The translations under genes and the position numbers were made by a program. From the NCBI GenBank assembly GCA_003222275.1, contig QHVJ01000153.1:1-46731 (forward strand): a stretch of DNA of 46,731 nt. The letters are read 5' to 3'. Origin of the DNA: Acidobacteriota bacterium. Its GTDB lineage: Bacteria; Acidobacteriota; Vicinamibacteria; Fen-336. The notes beneath the pieces were generated by a model that did no database searches, was not told where the DNA came from, and saw only the letters and a list, made by a program, of their open reading frames with translations. Positions 9,629-17,029 of this stretch are shown here, piece after piece (position 1 is the first letter of the stretch; each line of letters begins with the position of its first letter).

Positions 9629-9987
9629 GCCTTCCCCGGCGCGAAGCCGCTGGCCCGGGCGAGCCGCACGAGCTGGGTCAGCCGCCGCGCTTCGGCGCGC
9701 GCCACCGCCGCTCCGAAGGTCGTGATCCGGTAGTACCGGCGCCGTTCGTCGTCCTCCTCGGGAGCCGGACGCTCGCGCGTCTCCACGATGAGGCCCTGCT
9801 CGAGCATGCGCTGGATCGAGCGATAGAGCGTGCCCGCGCTGAGCTTCAGAGCTCCGTCCGTCCGGGCGGCGACGTCCTGGATCATCCCGTATCCGTGCCG
9901 GTCGTCCTCGGCCAGCGCCATCAGGATGTGGAAGGTCGCCGCCGGCAGCGGTAGAAGCTCCTCGACGCCCGCGTCCTGGCCGCTCAC
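9625..9987 (-). CDS. PadR-family transcriptional regulator
   Basis: This 120-residue winged-helix protein has the PadR hallmarks HGYGMIQDV, LSAGTLYRSIQRMLEQGLI and RRRYYRIT. The ORF track gives a 304-residue ORF, but everything upstream of the GTG at 9987 is promoter sequence and shadow coding. The GTG lies 7 nt downstream of a TATAGT -10 element, so the message is probably leaderless. PadR proteins of this type usually sit with ADOP permeases and repress their own operon until a ligand binds. An inverted repeat overlapping the promoter supports autoregulation. Confidence 0.92.
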   Translation of the reverse strand: MSGQDAGVEELLPLPAATFHILMALAEDDRHGYGMIQDVAARTDGALKLSAGTLYRSIQRMLEQGLIVETRERPAPEEDDERRRYYRITTFGAAVARAEARRLTQLVRLARASGFAPGKA

Positions 9988-9994
9988 GACGCCC

Positions 9995-10022
9995 ACTATA
10001 GCCACATAGAATATAGTGTCAA
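9995..10022 (-). promoter_or_regulatory. Sigma70-like promoter of padR-ADOP operon (leaderless)
   Basis: On the minus strand TTGACA (10022-10017) is followed after 16 bp by TATAGT (10000-9995). Only 7 nt separate the -10 from the GTG start at 9987, placing the expected transcription start at or within a base or two of the GTG. That geometry predicts a leaderless transcript. Confidence 0.8.
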
Positions 10023-10030
10023 CGGCTATA
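9997..10030. promoter_or_regulatory. Inverted repeat TATAGCC-N20-GGCTATA, candidate PadR operator
   Basis: Perfect 7-bp arms at 9997-10003 and 10024-10030 bracket the -35 element, and the inner arm overlaps the -10. Additional CTATA/TATAG elements lie inside. A dimeric PadR protein bound here would occlude RNA polymerase. The assignment rests on position and symmetry only. Confidence 0.65.
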
Positions 10031-10216
10031 TGCCAGCGGGCCCACCGACGTTCTTGTCGCCGATCGTCGCGGGCCCCACAGTAATGGCATCCTCCTGCGC
10101 ACGACGGCGGGCCATGCCGTCCCGCTAAGCATCTCGCCCGTGGCGGCTTCGGGCGGGAGGAGTCGCCTGTCAACGGCGGACGCGCCGCGGAACGCGCGTT
10201 GCAGGGCACAGGCTCC
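10031..10216. other. Leader region upstream of the ACT-like/transporter unit
   Basis: Between the padR promoter and the ACT-like start there are about 190 bp of GC-rich sequence with no recognised gene and no convincing plus-strand promoter. The ORFs crossing it are antisense or upstream extensions of other genes. Confidence 0.4.
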
Positions 10217-10852
10217 ATGTCCAGCCTCGACCACCGTCTGGAGCTGCTTCCCTTCGCCGTCGGCGACACCCCCGGGTACGCGCTCACCCACCTCACGAGG
10301 GCCCATTGGTCGGTGCGGATATGGGGCCGGCTGGGGCCATTCTGGGCGGACGCCTTCTCGCTCGGCCTGGCCAATGCCCGGATCAGCATCCAGCGGGGCT
10401 TTGCCCGCCAGGACGGAGCCGGCCGCTGGATCGCCGATTTCCTCCTGTCCCCGGGCGCGGACGCCCCCGAGCCGTCGTCGCTCGACCTGCTGTCGTTCGT
10501 GCTCCGCGGACCGGCCGCGGACGACGGGGGACCGATCATCCTTTCTCACTACGCGCTCGACGGCAGCCCCGACGTGGGGCCGTCTCTCTACCTCGAGGTG
10601 CAGGGGCCGGACCGGCTGGGATTCCTGGGCAGCCTGCTGCGCTCGCTGGCGCGGCTCGAGCTGTCGCCGCGGGAGATGCTCATCACGACGAGCGAGGGCG
10701 AGGCCTACGATCGCTTCTTCTTGAAGACGATCTCCGGTGCCGTGCCTTCGGAGGCGACGCGCCGCCTTCTGCAGCTAACGTTGGAGACTGCCGTGCTCGG
10801 AGCCCGAGAGTGCGAGAATGCGCTCACGATTCCGAGCCCGGCTCATGGCTGA
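10217..10852 (+). CDS. Hypothetical protein with C-terminal ACT-like domain
   Basis: I do not recognise a named family for this protein of about 211 residues. The last third (YLEVQGPDRLGFLGSLLRSL and following) resembles the ACT domains of GlnD-type proteins, where a conserved Gly in an xxDRxGxL turn contributes to ligand binding. The first two thirds contain short hydrophobic strands but no signal peptide. I use the ATG at 10217; the ORF track starts at a TTG 18 nt earlier. Its stop overlaps the start of the transporter gene by 8 nt, suggesting co-translation and a possible role in regulating transport in response to a small molecule. Confidence 0.62.
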   Translation: MSSLDHRLELLPFAVGDTPGYALTHLTRAHWSVRIWGRLGPFWADAFSLGLANARISIQRGFARQDGAGRWIADFLLSPGADAPEPSSLDLLSFVLRGPAADDGGPIILSHYALDGSPDVGPSLYLEVQGPDRLGFLGSLLRSLARLELSPREMLITTSEGEAYDRFFLKTISGAVPSEATRRLLQLTLETAVLGARECENALTIPSPAHG

Positions 10853-12092
10853 CCCTCAATTCGTTCCCGCTCTCGGGTGGACCGCGCCGTTCGTGATGTT
10901 GTTGCTGTCGATCGCCGTCCTGCCCCTGGCGGCGCCGCGGTTCTGGGAATCGAACGCCCGCAAGCTGGCGGTGGCGGCGCTGCTCGGGCTCCCGGTACTC
11001 CTCCTCTATTTGCGGCACGACGCGTCCGCCCTGGTCCACACCGGCCGCGACTACCTGTCGTTCATCGTGCTCCTTGGCAGCCTGTTCGTCGTCTCCGGCG
11101 GCATCCTGGCCACGGGCGACCTCGAGGCCACGCCGCGCACCAACACCGCTTTCCTGGCCGTCGGCTCGGTCCTGGCTTCCCTCATCGGGACGACCGGAGC
11201 GTCCGTGCTGCTGATCCGGCCGCTGCTCTCCACCAACCAGGAGCGCAGGAACGTCGTGCACACCGTGGTGTTCTTCATCTTCATCGTGTCGAACACGGGA
11301 GGCTGCCTGACGCCGCTCGGCGATCCGCCGCTCTTCCTCGGCTACCTTCGCGGCGTGCCGTTCACCTGGACGTTGCGGCTGCTGCCGCACTGGCTGGTCG
11401 TGAACGGGCTGCTCCTCGCGGTCTATTTCCTCTGGGACCGCCGCGCCCACGCGCGGGAGCCCGTGGGGGCGGTCGTGCGGGACCGAGCCGTGCTCCAGCC
11501 GATCCGCATCCGCGGCAAGAGGAACTTCGTGCTGCTCCTCGCCGTGATCGCCAGCGTCGCCGGGCTGCCTTCGCCCTATCGCGAGGCGGTGATGTTGGCG
11601 GTCTCCGCGGTGTCGCTGGCGGCGACGCCCCGGGATGTCCACGAGGCGAACCGCTTCACGTTCCACGCGATCGCGGAGGTCGCGGCGCTCTTCGCCGGCA
11701 TCTTCCTGACCATGCTTCCCGCCCTCCAGATCCTGCATGCGCGGGGGGCCACTCTCGGCCTGACGACGCCGCGCCAGTTCTTCTGGGCGTCCGGTCTCTT
11801 GTCATCGTTCCTCGACAACGCGCCGACCTACCTGACGTTCCTCGCCGTCGCGCAGTCGCTGCGTCTCCCCGCCGAGGTGGTCGGCGTGACCCACGAGGTC
11901 CTGGCCGCGATCAGCGCGGGCTCCGTGTTCATGGGCGCCAACACCTACATCGGGAACGGGCCCAACTTCATGGTGCGCGCCATCGCCGAGGAGCGCGGGG
12001 TGCCCATGCCCAGCTTCGGCGGGTACATGCTCTACAGCGGCGCGGTCCTGATCCCGTGCTTCGTGCTCGTGACGCTCGTGTTCTTCCGGTAG
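10845..12092 (+). CDS. Na+/H+ antiporter or anion transporter (NhaD/CitM-like, IT superfamily)
   Basis: This is a polytopic membrane protein of about 415 residues with roughly 11-12 hydrophobic segments. It has the paired hairpin motifs of the ion transporter superfamily: NTGGCLTPLGDPPLFLGYLRG near residue 150, and a second re-entrant element around SFLDNAPTYLTFLA and GANTYIGNGPNFMV. These patterns are typical of NhaD and related carriers. I start at ATG 10845; the ATG at 10818 is also possible. It overlaps the upstream ACT-like gene and converges on the GT-C gene with a 7-bp gap. Whether it carries sodium or a carboxylate cannot be told from sequence. Confidence 0.84.
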   Translation: MADPQFVPALGWTAPFVMLLLSIAVLPLAAPRFWESNARKLAVAALLGLPVLLLYLRHDASALVHTGRDYLSFIVLLGSLFVVSGGILATGDLEATPRTNTAFLAVGSVLASLIGTTGASVLLIRPLLSTNQERRNVVHTVVFFIFIVSNTGGCLTPLGDPPLFLGYLRGVPFTWTLRLLPHWLVVNGLLLAVYFLWDRRAHAREPVGAVVRDRAVLQPIRIRGKRNFVLLLAVIASVAGLPSPYREAVMLAVSAVSLAATPRDVHEANRFTFHAIAEVAALFAGIFLTMLPALQILHARGATLGLTTPRQFFWASGLLSSFLDNAPTYLTFLAVAQSLRLPAEVVGVTHEVLAAISAGSVFMGANTYIGNGPNFMVRAIAEERGVPMPSFGGYMLYSGAVLIPCFVLVTLVFFR

Positions 12093-12099
12093 GCCCGCC

Positions 12100-13722
12100 T
12101 CAACTGCCGCTCGCGGCCGGAGGCGCCGGCGCGATCCGCTCATACACGAGCAGCGGGTCTCCCCAGGCGGTGCCGAAGGTTCCGATCAGGGCGTAATCGC
12201 GCAGGAAGGGGGAGCCGGGCCGCACCAGGTTGCGGATGAAGCCGAGGCCGTTCACGACGTAGGCGGGCTTCAGATCGAGGACCATGCGCGTGGGCGTGAG
12301 GTTGTCCATGTCGGTGAGCGGCCGCCCCTCCTCGTCCCAGATGTCCGAGGCGGGCGGCGGGTAGTAGGCCAGCGCCTCCGGCGTGCAGAGGCCGACGGTG
12401 TCGATCACGTCGCCCCGGTAGAAGAAGCCGAAGATCCCGACCTCGCTGATGAGCGCCGGGGCGGGCCGGGTCCCGCGACGGTTGAGGAACCCGGCCGCCC
12501 GCCGGTAGCCGTTGAACCGCTCCCGCTCGGCGCGCTCGACCCGCTCGCCGCGCGGGTTGCGGGCGGACGGGAGATGGCGCGGCGCCGGGCCGTCGTCGAA
12601 GGCGTAGTTGTTCGCGGAGAGCAGCAGCACGGTGAGCGCAACCCAGGAGAGCACGGGGAGCCAGGGCGGGACGAATCCGGCGAGCCTCTGTACCAGGGTC
12701 CATCCATGGTCGAGCGTGACGACGCAGCCGTAGAACAGCGTCAAGACGGCGAAGGTGACGAAGGACGGGAAGTACCACGCTTCGCGGTGGCCGATCCAGG
12801 CATAGAGCACGAGGAAGAGCGGCGCATAGAGGAAGTAGGCGATCCGGGCATCCGGCCGCCGAAGGAGCGCGAGCCAGAGCGCGGGAAGCCCGAGCAGCGT
12901 GAGCCAGGCCGGACCGGCCCGGCCCGAAGGCGCGTCCTTCAGCCGCTGATAGCCGGTGAACAGGATGGAGCCCGCGGCGTGGCGGGCCAGCGTGGCGGTC
13001 TCGGGCGCGATCGATGACAGGCGCTGCCGAAGGTCGACTCGGCCGCCCTCGTAGGGCCGGAAGACCGAGGGTTCCGCGCTCCGGGCCCGGATCGACTGCG
13101 GCACCGGAGACCCGTAGTAGAAGGCCGAGAAGACGAGCCAGGCCAGGGGCAGGACCAGGTATGCCGCCAGCAGATGCGGACGAAAGCGCCGATGGAAAAG
13201 GATGGGGACCCAGACGAGCGGCGTGAGCAGGATCCCTTCGGGCCTGATCAGCGGCGCGGCCGAGGCGAGGAGCACCGCGGGCAGATCGCGTCCCGTGCGC
13301 ATCAGGTACAGTCCCGCCAGCAGCGCGGCGAGCAGCAGGCCGGCCTCGAATCCCTGCGACAGTATCGAGACGTTGACGGAGTTGAAGCCGACGAGCAGGG
13401 CGGCGAGGAGGGACGGGCCCGCGCGGGCGGTGAGATCACGGGTCACGAGATAGGCGAGGACGGTCACGGCGGCGAGCAACACGGCGTTCAGCGCCAACGC
13501 CACCTGGTCTACGCGGTCGACGCCGAAGAGAAACCCGAGGCCGCCCAGGAGAAAGAGGAAGGCGGGCGAGGTCGACCCCAGCACCGGCGGACCTTCGAGG
13601 TTCCACGCCGGCCGGAGGTGGCGCGCGAGGTTGCGAGCGTGCCGGAACGTGATGTACGCGTCGTCGCAGGGCTGCAGGTGCTGCGAGAGCAGGAACGCTC
13701 CCGCCGCGGCGCCCAAGCCCAC
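12100..13722 (-). CDS. GT-C-type polytopic membrane glycosyltransferase-like protein
   Basis: The N-terminus carries CDDAYITFRHARNLA and GSTSPAF, the first-loop Asp-Asp pattern seen in GT-C enzymes that use polyprenyl-phosphate sugars. About ten hydrophobic segments follow, then a soluble C-terminal part (GIFGFFYRGDVIDTVG). The annotated GTG start (540 residues) leaves an oddly short first membrane helix. An in-frame hydrophobic extension lies upstream but has no ATG, GTG or TTG before the preceding stop, so the true start is uncertain. It follows the ACT-domain gene on the same strand by about 65 bp. The likely role is transfer of a sugar to an envelope glycan. Confidence 0.78.
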   Translation of the reverse strand: MGLGAAAGAFLLSQHLQPCDDAYITFRHARNLARHLRPAWNLEGPPVLGSTSPAFLFLLGGLGFLFGVDRVDQVALALNAVLLAAVTVLAYLVTRDLTARAGPSLLAALLVGFNSVNVSILSQGFEAGLLLAALLAGLYLMRTGRDLPAVLLASAAPLIRPEGILLTPLVWVPILFHRRFRPHLLAAYLVLPLAWLVFSAFYYGSPVPQSIRARSAEPSVFRPYEGGRVDLRQRLSSIAPETATLARHAAGSILFTGYQRLKDAPSGRAGPAWLTLLGLPALWLALLRRPDARIAYFLYAPLFLVLYAWIGHREAWYFPSFVTFAVLTLFYGCVVTLDHGWTLVQRLAGFVPPWLPVLSWVALTVLLLSANNYAFDDGPAPRHLPSARNPRGERVERAERERFNGYRRAAGFLNRRGTRPAPALISEVGIFGFFYRGDVIDTVGLCTPEALAYYPPPASDIWDEEGRPLTDMDNLTPTRMVLDLKPAYVVNGLGFIRNLVRPGSPFLRDYALIGTFGTAWGDPLLVYERIAPAPPAASGS

Positions 13723-13787
13723 GGCCGCGGCGAGCAGGGCGGGGGAGCCGAACTCGCCCGCGAGGCGCGACCTCCACCCGGCGACCT

Positions 13788-14477
13788 TCAGAAGCTCCGA
13801 CGGCTGAGGCGCCCGAGGCTGAACTGGGCGGTCTCGGCCACCGCCATCACCGCCATCACGCCCGCCTGCACGGGATCGGTCACTACGAGGTCCGCGGAGT
13901 CGGGGACGCTGCCGGCCATGTTCAGGCTGATCACGAGCACGCCCTGCTCGCGGATCTCCCGCACGGCCTTCTCGATGTCCCCGCCCATGAGCGCCCCGGC
14001 CAGGACCAGCACGCGCGCCCGCGGCAGCCGCGCCACCGCGCGCACCGCGTCGGCGAGCGATTGCTCGCCCACCAGGGGGATGGTGTCGACCGAGATGTGC
14101 TCACCCCGGATGTTGTGGCGGTCGGCCTCCGAGATCGCGCCGAGGGCGACCTGCCCCACCTGCGCCCCGCCACCCATGATGATGATCCGCTTGCCGTAGA
14201 TCCGCTGGAACGTCTTGACGACGGTCACCTTTCGCACGATGGGCAGCGCGGCGAGGTCCTGCTCCAGGGCTTCCGCTCCCGCCGGCACCGCGACTTCGAA
14301 ATAGGTGCGGCTGCCCGCGGGCCGGTTCTCGAGGATCTCGACGAGCGTGATGTCGACTCCGTGGCGGGCGATGACGCCGGTGAGCTGGTGCAGGACGCCG
14401 GGGCCGGGGCCGGCCTCGACGAGCAGGCCGATGGTCTCGGCGGGTGTCCCGGGCGGGGGGAAATCTGGCGCCGTCAT
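13788..14477 (-). CDS. ACT-domain protein, probable DUF5612 family
   Basis: The protein has 229 residues from the ATG at 14477. The ORF track extends it spuriously to 15923, antisense to the oxidoreductase gene. An N-terminal ACT domain (about residues 14-85: IGLLVEAGPGPGVLHQLTGV, then VDITLVEI) is followed by a Rossmann-like region starting YGKRIIIMGGGAQVGQVALG and containing SEADRHNIRGEHISVDT and DPVQAGVMAVMAVAETA. From memory this second part closely matches a family best known in methanogens and other archaea, annotated DUF5612. The strong conservation suggests a defined ligand and sensor role, still unknown. It is divergent from the Gfo/Idh gene. Confidence 0.8.
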   Translation of the reverse strand: MTAPDFPPPGTPAETIGLLVEAGPGPGVLHQLTGVIARHGVDITLVEILENRPAGSRTYFEVAVPAGAEALEQDLAALPIVRKVTVVKTFQRIYGKRIIIMGGGAQVGQVALGAISEADRHNIRGEHISVDTIPLVGEQSLADAVRAVARLPRARVLVLAGALMGGDIEKAVREIREQGVLVISLNMAGSVPDSADLVVTDPVQAGVMAVMAVAETAQFSLGRLSRRSF

Positions 14478-14543
14478 GGCTCGCGTCCGGCGTGATGATA
14501 GCCTGCCTTGACGGCGCTGCGCGCCGCGGACAAGACTCCACCG

Positions 14544-15935
14544 ATGCCCAAGAGAGTCCTCGTCGCGTCTTTGCTGTCCCTGGCGCTGGCCCAAGGGAGC
14601 TCGCCCATGGCGGAAGTTCGTTTCATCACGCTCGACCCCGGCCACTTCCACGCCGCGCTCGTCCAGAAGGAGATGTATCCCGGCGTCGCCCGCCAGGTGA
14701 ACGTCTACGCACCGCTGGGATCGGACCTCGTCGACCACCTCGCACGGGTGGCGGGCTTCAACCGGCGTCCGGACAACCCGACGGCGTGGGAGCTCGAGGT
14801 CCACACCGGCCCCGATTTCCTGGAGCGCATGCTGCGCGAGCGTCCCGGGAACGCCGTCGTGATCTCGGGCCGCAACCGTGGGAAGATCGACCGGGTCCAG
14901 TCGTCTCTCGACGCGGGCCTGCACGCGCTCGTCGACAAGCCGTGGATCCTCGAGGAATCCGACCTGCCGAAGCTCGAGCGCACCCTCGCCACCGCCGAGG
15001 AGAAGGGGCTCGTCGCGCTCGACATCATGACCGAGCGCTTCGAGGTGACGACGCAGCTGCAGCGGGAGCTGGTGAACGACCCCGCCACCTTCGGTACCTT
15101 GCTGCCGGGCCGCGAAGCCGAGCCGGCGGTGTACATGGAGAGCGTGCACTACCTCAAGAAGGTCGTGGCCGGCGCGCCCAACCCCCGGCCCGTCTGGTTC
15201 TTCGACACCGAGCAGCAGGGGGAGGGCCTCAACGACGTGGGGACGCACCTCGTGGACCTCGCGCAGTGGACGCTCTTCCCCGAGCAGGCGCTCGACTACC
15301 GCCAGGACATCCGCGTGCTGCGCGCGCAGCGGTGGCCGACGCTGATCCCGCGGGCCGAGTTCCGCCAGGTGACGCGCGAGGACTTCCCGCCGAGCCTCTC
15401 CGGCCGGGTGAAGGGCGACGTCCTCGAGTACTTCTGCAACACGCTCGTGACCTACACGCTGCGCGGCGTGCATGTCACCCTCGACGCGATCTGGGACTGG
15501 GAGCCCCCGCCCGGGACCGGCGACACGCACTACGCCTACTACCGCGGCTCGCGCGCGAAGGTCGAGATCCGCCAGGGCGCCGCCGAGCAGCACCGTCCGG
15601 AGCTGTACGTGGTGCCGAACGCGGCGGCCGACAAGGCGGCCGTGCTGGCGGCCGTCCAGAAGAAGGTCGCGGCTCTCCAGGCCCAGTACCCCGGCATCGC
15701 CGTCGTCGATCAAGGCGCGGAGACGCGGGTCACGATTCCGGAGGCCCTGCGGGTGGGCCACGAGCAGCACTTCGCCCAGGTCACGCAGCGCTTCCTGCGC
15801 TACGTGCACGACCGCCGCACGCTGCCGGCCTGGGAGCGGCCGAACATGCTGGCGAAGTACTACGTCACCACCGAAGGCACGCGGCTGGCTCGCCAGTCCG
15901 CGCCCCGGCCCGCGGAGCGCCACGCTCCCCGGTGA
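14544..15935 (+). CDS. Gfo/Idh-type oxidoreductase with Oxidoreduct_C domain
   Basis: This protein of about 463 residues belongs to the group with a C-terminal Oxidoreduct_C domain. The N-terminal Rossmann part includes FITLDPGHFHAALVQKEM, VISGRNRGKID and the family lysine motif LVDKPWI. LNDVGTHLVDLAQWTLFP lies in the C-terminal alpha/beta domain. I start at ATG 14544, giving a plausible Sec signal (VLVASLLSLALAQG). An internal ATG at 14607 would give a cytoplasmic form, and the family fits either. It overlaps the next gene by 4 nt and heads a three-gene unit with Ldh_2 and GH36, so it probably oxidises a sugar or polyol derived from glycan breakdown. Confidence 0.82.
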   Translation: MPKRVLVASLLSLALAQGSSPMAEVRFITLDPGHFHAALVQKEMYPGVARQVNVYAPLGSDLVDHLARVAGFNRRPDNPTAWELEVHTGPDFLERMLRERPGNAVVISGRNRGKIDRVQSSLDAGLHALVDKPWILEESDLPKLERTLATAEEKGLVALDIMTERFEVTTQLQRELVNDPATFGTLLPGREAEPAVYMESVHYLKKVVAGAPNPRPVWFFDTEQQGEGLNDVGTHLVDLAQWTLFPEQALDYRQDIRVLRAQRWPTLIPRAEFRQVTREDFPPSLSGRVKGDVLEYFCNTLVTYTLRGVHVTLDAIWDWEPPPGTGDTHYAYYRGSRAKVEIRQGAAEQHRPELYVVPNAAADKAAVLAAVQKKVAALQAQYPGIAVVDQGAETRVTIPEALRVGHEQHFAQVTQRFLRYVHDRRTLPAWERPNMLAKYYVTTEGTRLARQSAPRPAERHAPR

Positions 15936-17020
15936 GCGCCGAGACGCGCGTCTTTCCCTGGCCGCGGCTGCACGAGTTCTGCGCGGGCGTGTTCCGCCAC
16001 CTCGGCGTGCCCGAGGCCGAGGCGCGTCTCGCGGCGGACGTGCTGTCGTCGGCGGACCGGCGCGGAATCGACTCCCACGGCGTGGCGCGCCTGCGCACCT
16101 ACTTCGACCTGATCTCGGTCGGCAAGATCAACCCGCGGCCCCGGCCGCGGATCGTGCGGGAAAGCCCGAGCACGGCGACGGTGGACGGGGACAACGGCCT
16201 CGGCCTCGTCGTCGGGCCGTGGGCCAACGACATCGCGATGGAGAAGGCCGAGCGCGCGGGCACCGGCTGGGTCGCGGTCTGCCACACGAACCATTTCGGC
16301 ATCGCCGGCTACTACGTGCTCGAGGCGCTGAAGCGCGACATGATCGGCTGGGCCATGACCAACAGCAGCCGCGGCGTGGCTCCGCTGTGGGGAGCGGAGC
16401 GGATGCTCGGCACGAATCCCCTCGCCATCGGCTTTCCGGCCCGGGAGGAGCCGCCGATCGTCCTCGACATGTCGACCTGCGCGGTGCCGCTCGGCAAGAT
16501 CGAGATCGCCGTGCGCAAGGGCGAGTCGATTCCCCTCGGCTGGGCCATCGACCGGGAGGGAAATCCGACCACCGACCCCCGCGCCATGATCGAAGGGGGA
16601 GCGCTCCTGCCCCTCGGCTCGGACCGCGAGCACAGCGGGCACAAGGGCTACGGGCTGGCCCTCGCGGTGGACGTCCTGTCCGCGGTGCTGTCGGGGGCGA
16701 ACTGGGGGCCGTTCGCGCCGCCCTTCGCCCTGCGCCAGGCCGATCCTGTGCGCAAGGTCGGAAAGGGCATCGGCCACTTCTTCGGCGCCATGCGCATCGA
16801 CGCGTTCCGCGACCCGGACGAGTTCAAGGCGCAGATCGACGACTTCGTCCGCACGCTGCGGGCGACGCGGCCCACGCCCGGCACCCCCGGCGTCTTGATC
16901 CCGGGCGATCCGGAGCGCACGGCCCAGAAGGAGCGGGACGTGCACGGCATTCCCCTGCTGCCGCCGGTGCTCGAGGACCTCCGTGACATCTCCCGTCGGA
17001 CCGGTGTCTCGCTGGAGTAG
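15932..17020 (+). CDS. Malate/L-lactate dehydrogenase family (Ldh_2) oxidoreductase
   Basis: This 362-residue protein starts at a GTG overlapping the previous stop (GTGA). Family markers are DSHGVARL near residue 50, CHTNHFGIAGYY near 110, AMTNSSRGVAPLWGAERMLGTNP, LDMSTCAVPLGKI and HSGHKGYGLALAVDVLS. Ldh_2 enzymes use NAD(P)H to interconvert 2-keto and 2-hydroxy acids or ketimines; members act on malate, ureidoglycolate, 2,3-diketogulonate and sulfolactate. Here, between a sugar oxidoreductase and an alpha-galactosidase, a sugar-acid substrate is likely. The ORF track's 858-residue version is this gene plus an out-of-frame shadow of the upstream gene. Confidence 0.9.
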   Translation: MSAETRVFPWPRLHEFCAGVFRHLGVPEAEARLAADVLSSADRRGIDSHGVARLRTYFDLISVGKINPRPRPRIVRESPSTATVDGDNGLGLVVGPWANDIAMEKAERAGTGWVAVCHTNHFGIAGYYVLEALKRDMIGWAMTNSSRGVAPLWGAERMLGTNPLAIGFPAREEPPIVLDMSTCAVPLGKIEIAVRKGESIPLGWAIDREGNPTTDPRAMIEGGALLPLGSDREHSGHKGYGLALAVDVLSAVLSGANWGPFAPPFALRQADPVRKVGKGIGHFFGAMRIDAFRDPDEFKAQIDDFVRTLRATRPTPGTPGVLIPGDPERTAQKERDVHGIPLLPPVLEDLRDISRRTGVSLE

Positions 17021-17029
17021 CTGAATATC

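Noticed and set aside
9988-10539. N-terminal extension of the PadR ORF to 304 residues
   Set aside because: It reads through the padR promoter and antisense to the ACT-like gene; PadR proteins of this type are about 110-120 residues.
14478-15923. Large minus-strand extension of the ACT-domain ORF
   Set aside because: Antisense to the Gfo/Idh gene with no recognisable domain; the ATG at 14477 gives a complete ACT protein.
14444-15931. Upstream part of the 858-residue ORF containing Ldh_2
   Set aside because: It is an out-of-frame shadow of the oxidoreductase gene; the true Ldh_2 start is the GTG at 15932.
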